Below, piece after piece: positions 6,155 through 6,500 of a stretch of 6,500 nucleotides of DNA (position 1 is its first letter; every line of letters starts with the position of its first letter). This DNA comes from Rhodobacter sp. (GTDB lineage Bacteria; Pseudomonadota; Alphaproteobacteria; Rhodobacterales; Rhodobacteraceae), in contig JAIXVS010000008.1 of assembly GCA_027482795.1 (NCBI GenBank), forward strand, positions 1 through 6,500. Reading direction: 5' to 3'. Below the pieces are notes generated by a model. It did not search any database and was not told where the DNA came from. It worked only from the letters and a program-made list of their open reading frames with translations. Both the position numbers and the translations under genes were made by a program.

Positions 6155-6500
6155 CTATCCTGCCTCGCGGGCGGTGATTTGGGCGAGTAGATTGTCAGCC
6201 ATTCCGACATCATGCCCTGCCCTTGCCGTCATATACCCCTCGCGTGCGGCCAGCGCAAAGTCGCGGGCGGCGACCAAATGGGAAGGGTCGGCGGTTTTGT
6301 CGAAAAACGCGACTTCGGCAAGGGAAAGGTTGAGTTGCGTATCGGCCCAATACACCGGCACGCGGGTTTGCGTGCGTTCCTTTAGCGCCGCAGTATAGGC
6401 CGCAACTGCCGCTTCCAGCCGTGCCGTGCCCTCCTCACGCTCCCCAAGGGCGGCCATCGCCACACCAAGGTTGTTTTGCGTCATCGCCCAATCCAGCGGC
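6155..6500 (-). CDS. TPR-repeat protein (partial, only the C-terminal end in the window)
   Basis: The frame is open from the right edge to the TAG at 6157-6155, giving about 115 codons. It starts with PLDWAMTQNNLGVAMAALGERE and continues into LEAAVAAYTAALKERTQTRV. This is the common tetratricopeptide unit in which PLDWAxTQNNLG recurs about every 47 residues; the next unit starts with PVYWADTQLNLS. The last part (about 60 residues, ending ITAREAG) keeps helical character but loses the TPR consensus, as expected for a capping end. A start at the internal ATG at 6484 would split a repeat, so the true start lies beyond the window and the protein should contain more repeats. Such proteins are protein-binding scaffolds; no partner or function can be inferred here. 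It converges with ychF, leaving a 152-bp gap. Confidence 0.8.
   Translation of the reverse strand, partial: PLDWAMTQNNLGVAMAALGEREEGTARLEAAVAAYTAALKERTQTRVPVYWADTQLNLSLAEVAFFDKTADPSHLVAARDFALAAREGYMTARAGHDVGMADNLLAQITAREAG

Noticed and set aside
6138..6168. Inverted repeat GCGAGGC / GCCTCGC around the stop codon of the TPR gene.
   Set aside because: The loop is 17 nt and no T-tract follows on the minus strand, so it is a poor terminator; it could be chance in G-C rich DNA.

Overview
The window carries most of a phosphate-specific ABC transport operon (pstS, pstC, pstA, pstB) on the minus strand. It also holds a complete ychF (YchF/OLA1-type ATPase) on the plus strand and the C-terminal end of a TPR-repeat protein on the minus strand at the right edge. 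The long PstA and PstC proteins with extra N-terminal regions, the YchF N-terminus, the PstS type and the codon use all point to an alphaproteobacterium, probably of the Rhodobacterales/roseobacter type. I cannot name a genus.

Layout from right to left on the minus strand: the divergent pstS/ychF control region (4681-4904) holds four tandem 11-bp PhoB-type half-sites just upstream of pstS, with a perfect DnaA box next to them. pstS (periplasmic phosphate binder) follows, then an 80-bp gap with a strong hairpin and T-rich tail that probably attenuates transcription. pstC overlaps pstA by 4 bp (ATGA), and pstB starts 10 bp after pstA. pstB runs off the left edge with roughly 20 C-terminal residues missing. 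The expected next genes of such an operon (phoU, phoB) would lie outside.

On the plus strand, ychF occupies 4905-6002. It converges with the TPR gene, and the 152-bp gap between them contains a probable terminator and a set of 11-bp-spaced GTATT repeats, including one perfect 11-bp tandem duplication.

Together, PstS captures periplasmic phosphate, PstC and PstA form the membrane channel and PstB supplies ATP hydrolysis; the PhoB sites predict induction by phosphate starvation. I see no mobile element, CRISPR array, tRNA or rRNA, and no clear sign of a novel multi-gene system. The items most worth a second look are small regulatory structures: the Pho array with its DnaA box, the pstS-pstC attenuator and the 11-bp repeats after ychF. 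No stretch over 300 bases lacks a gene.
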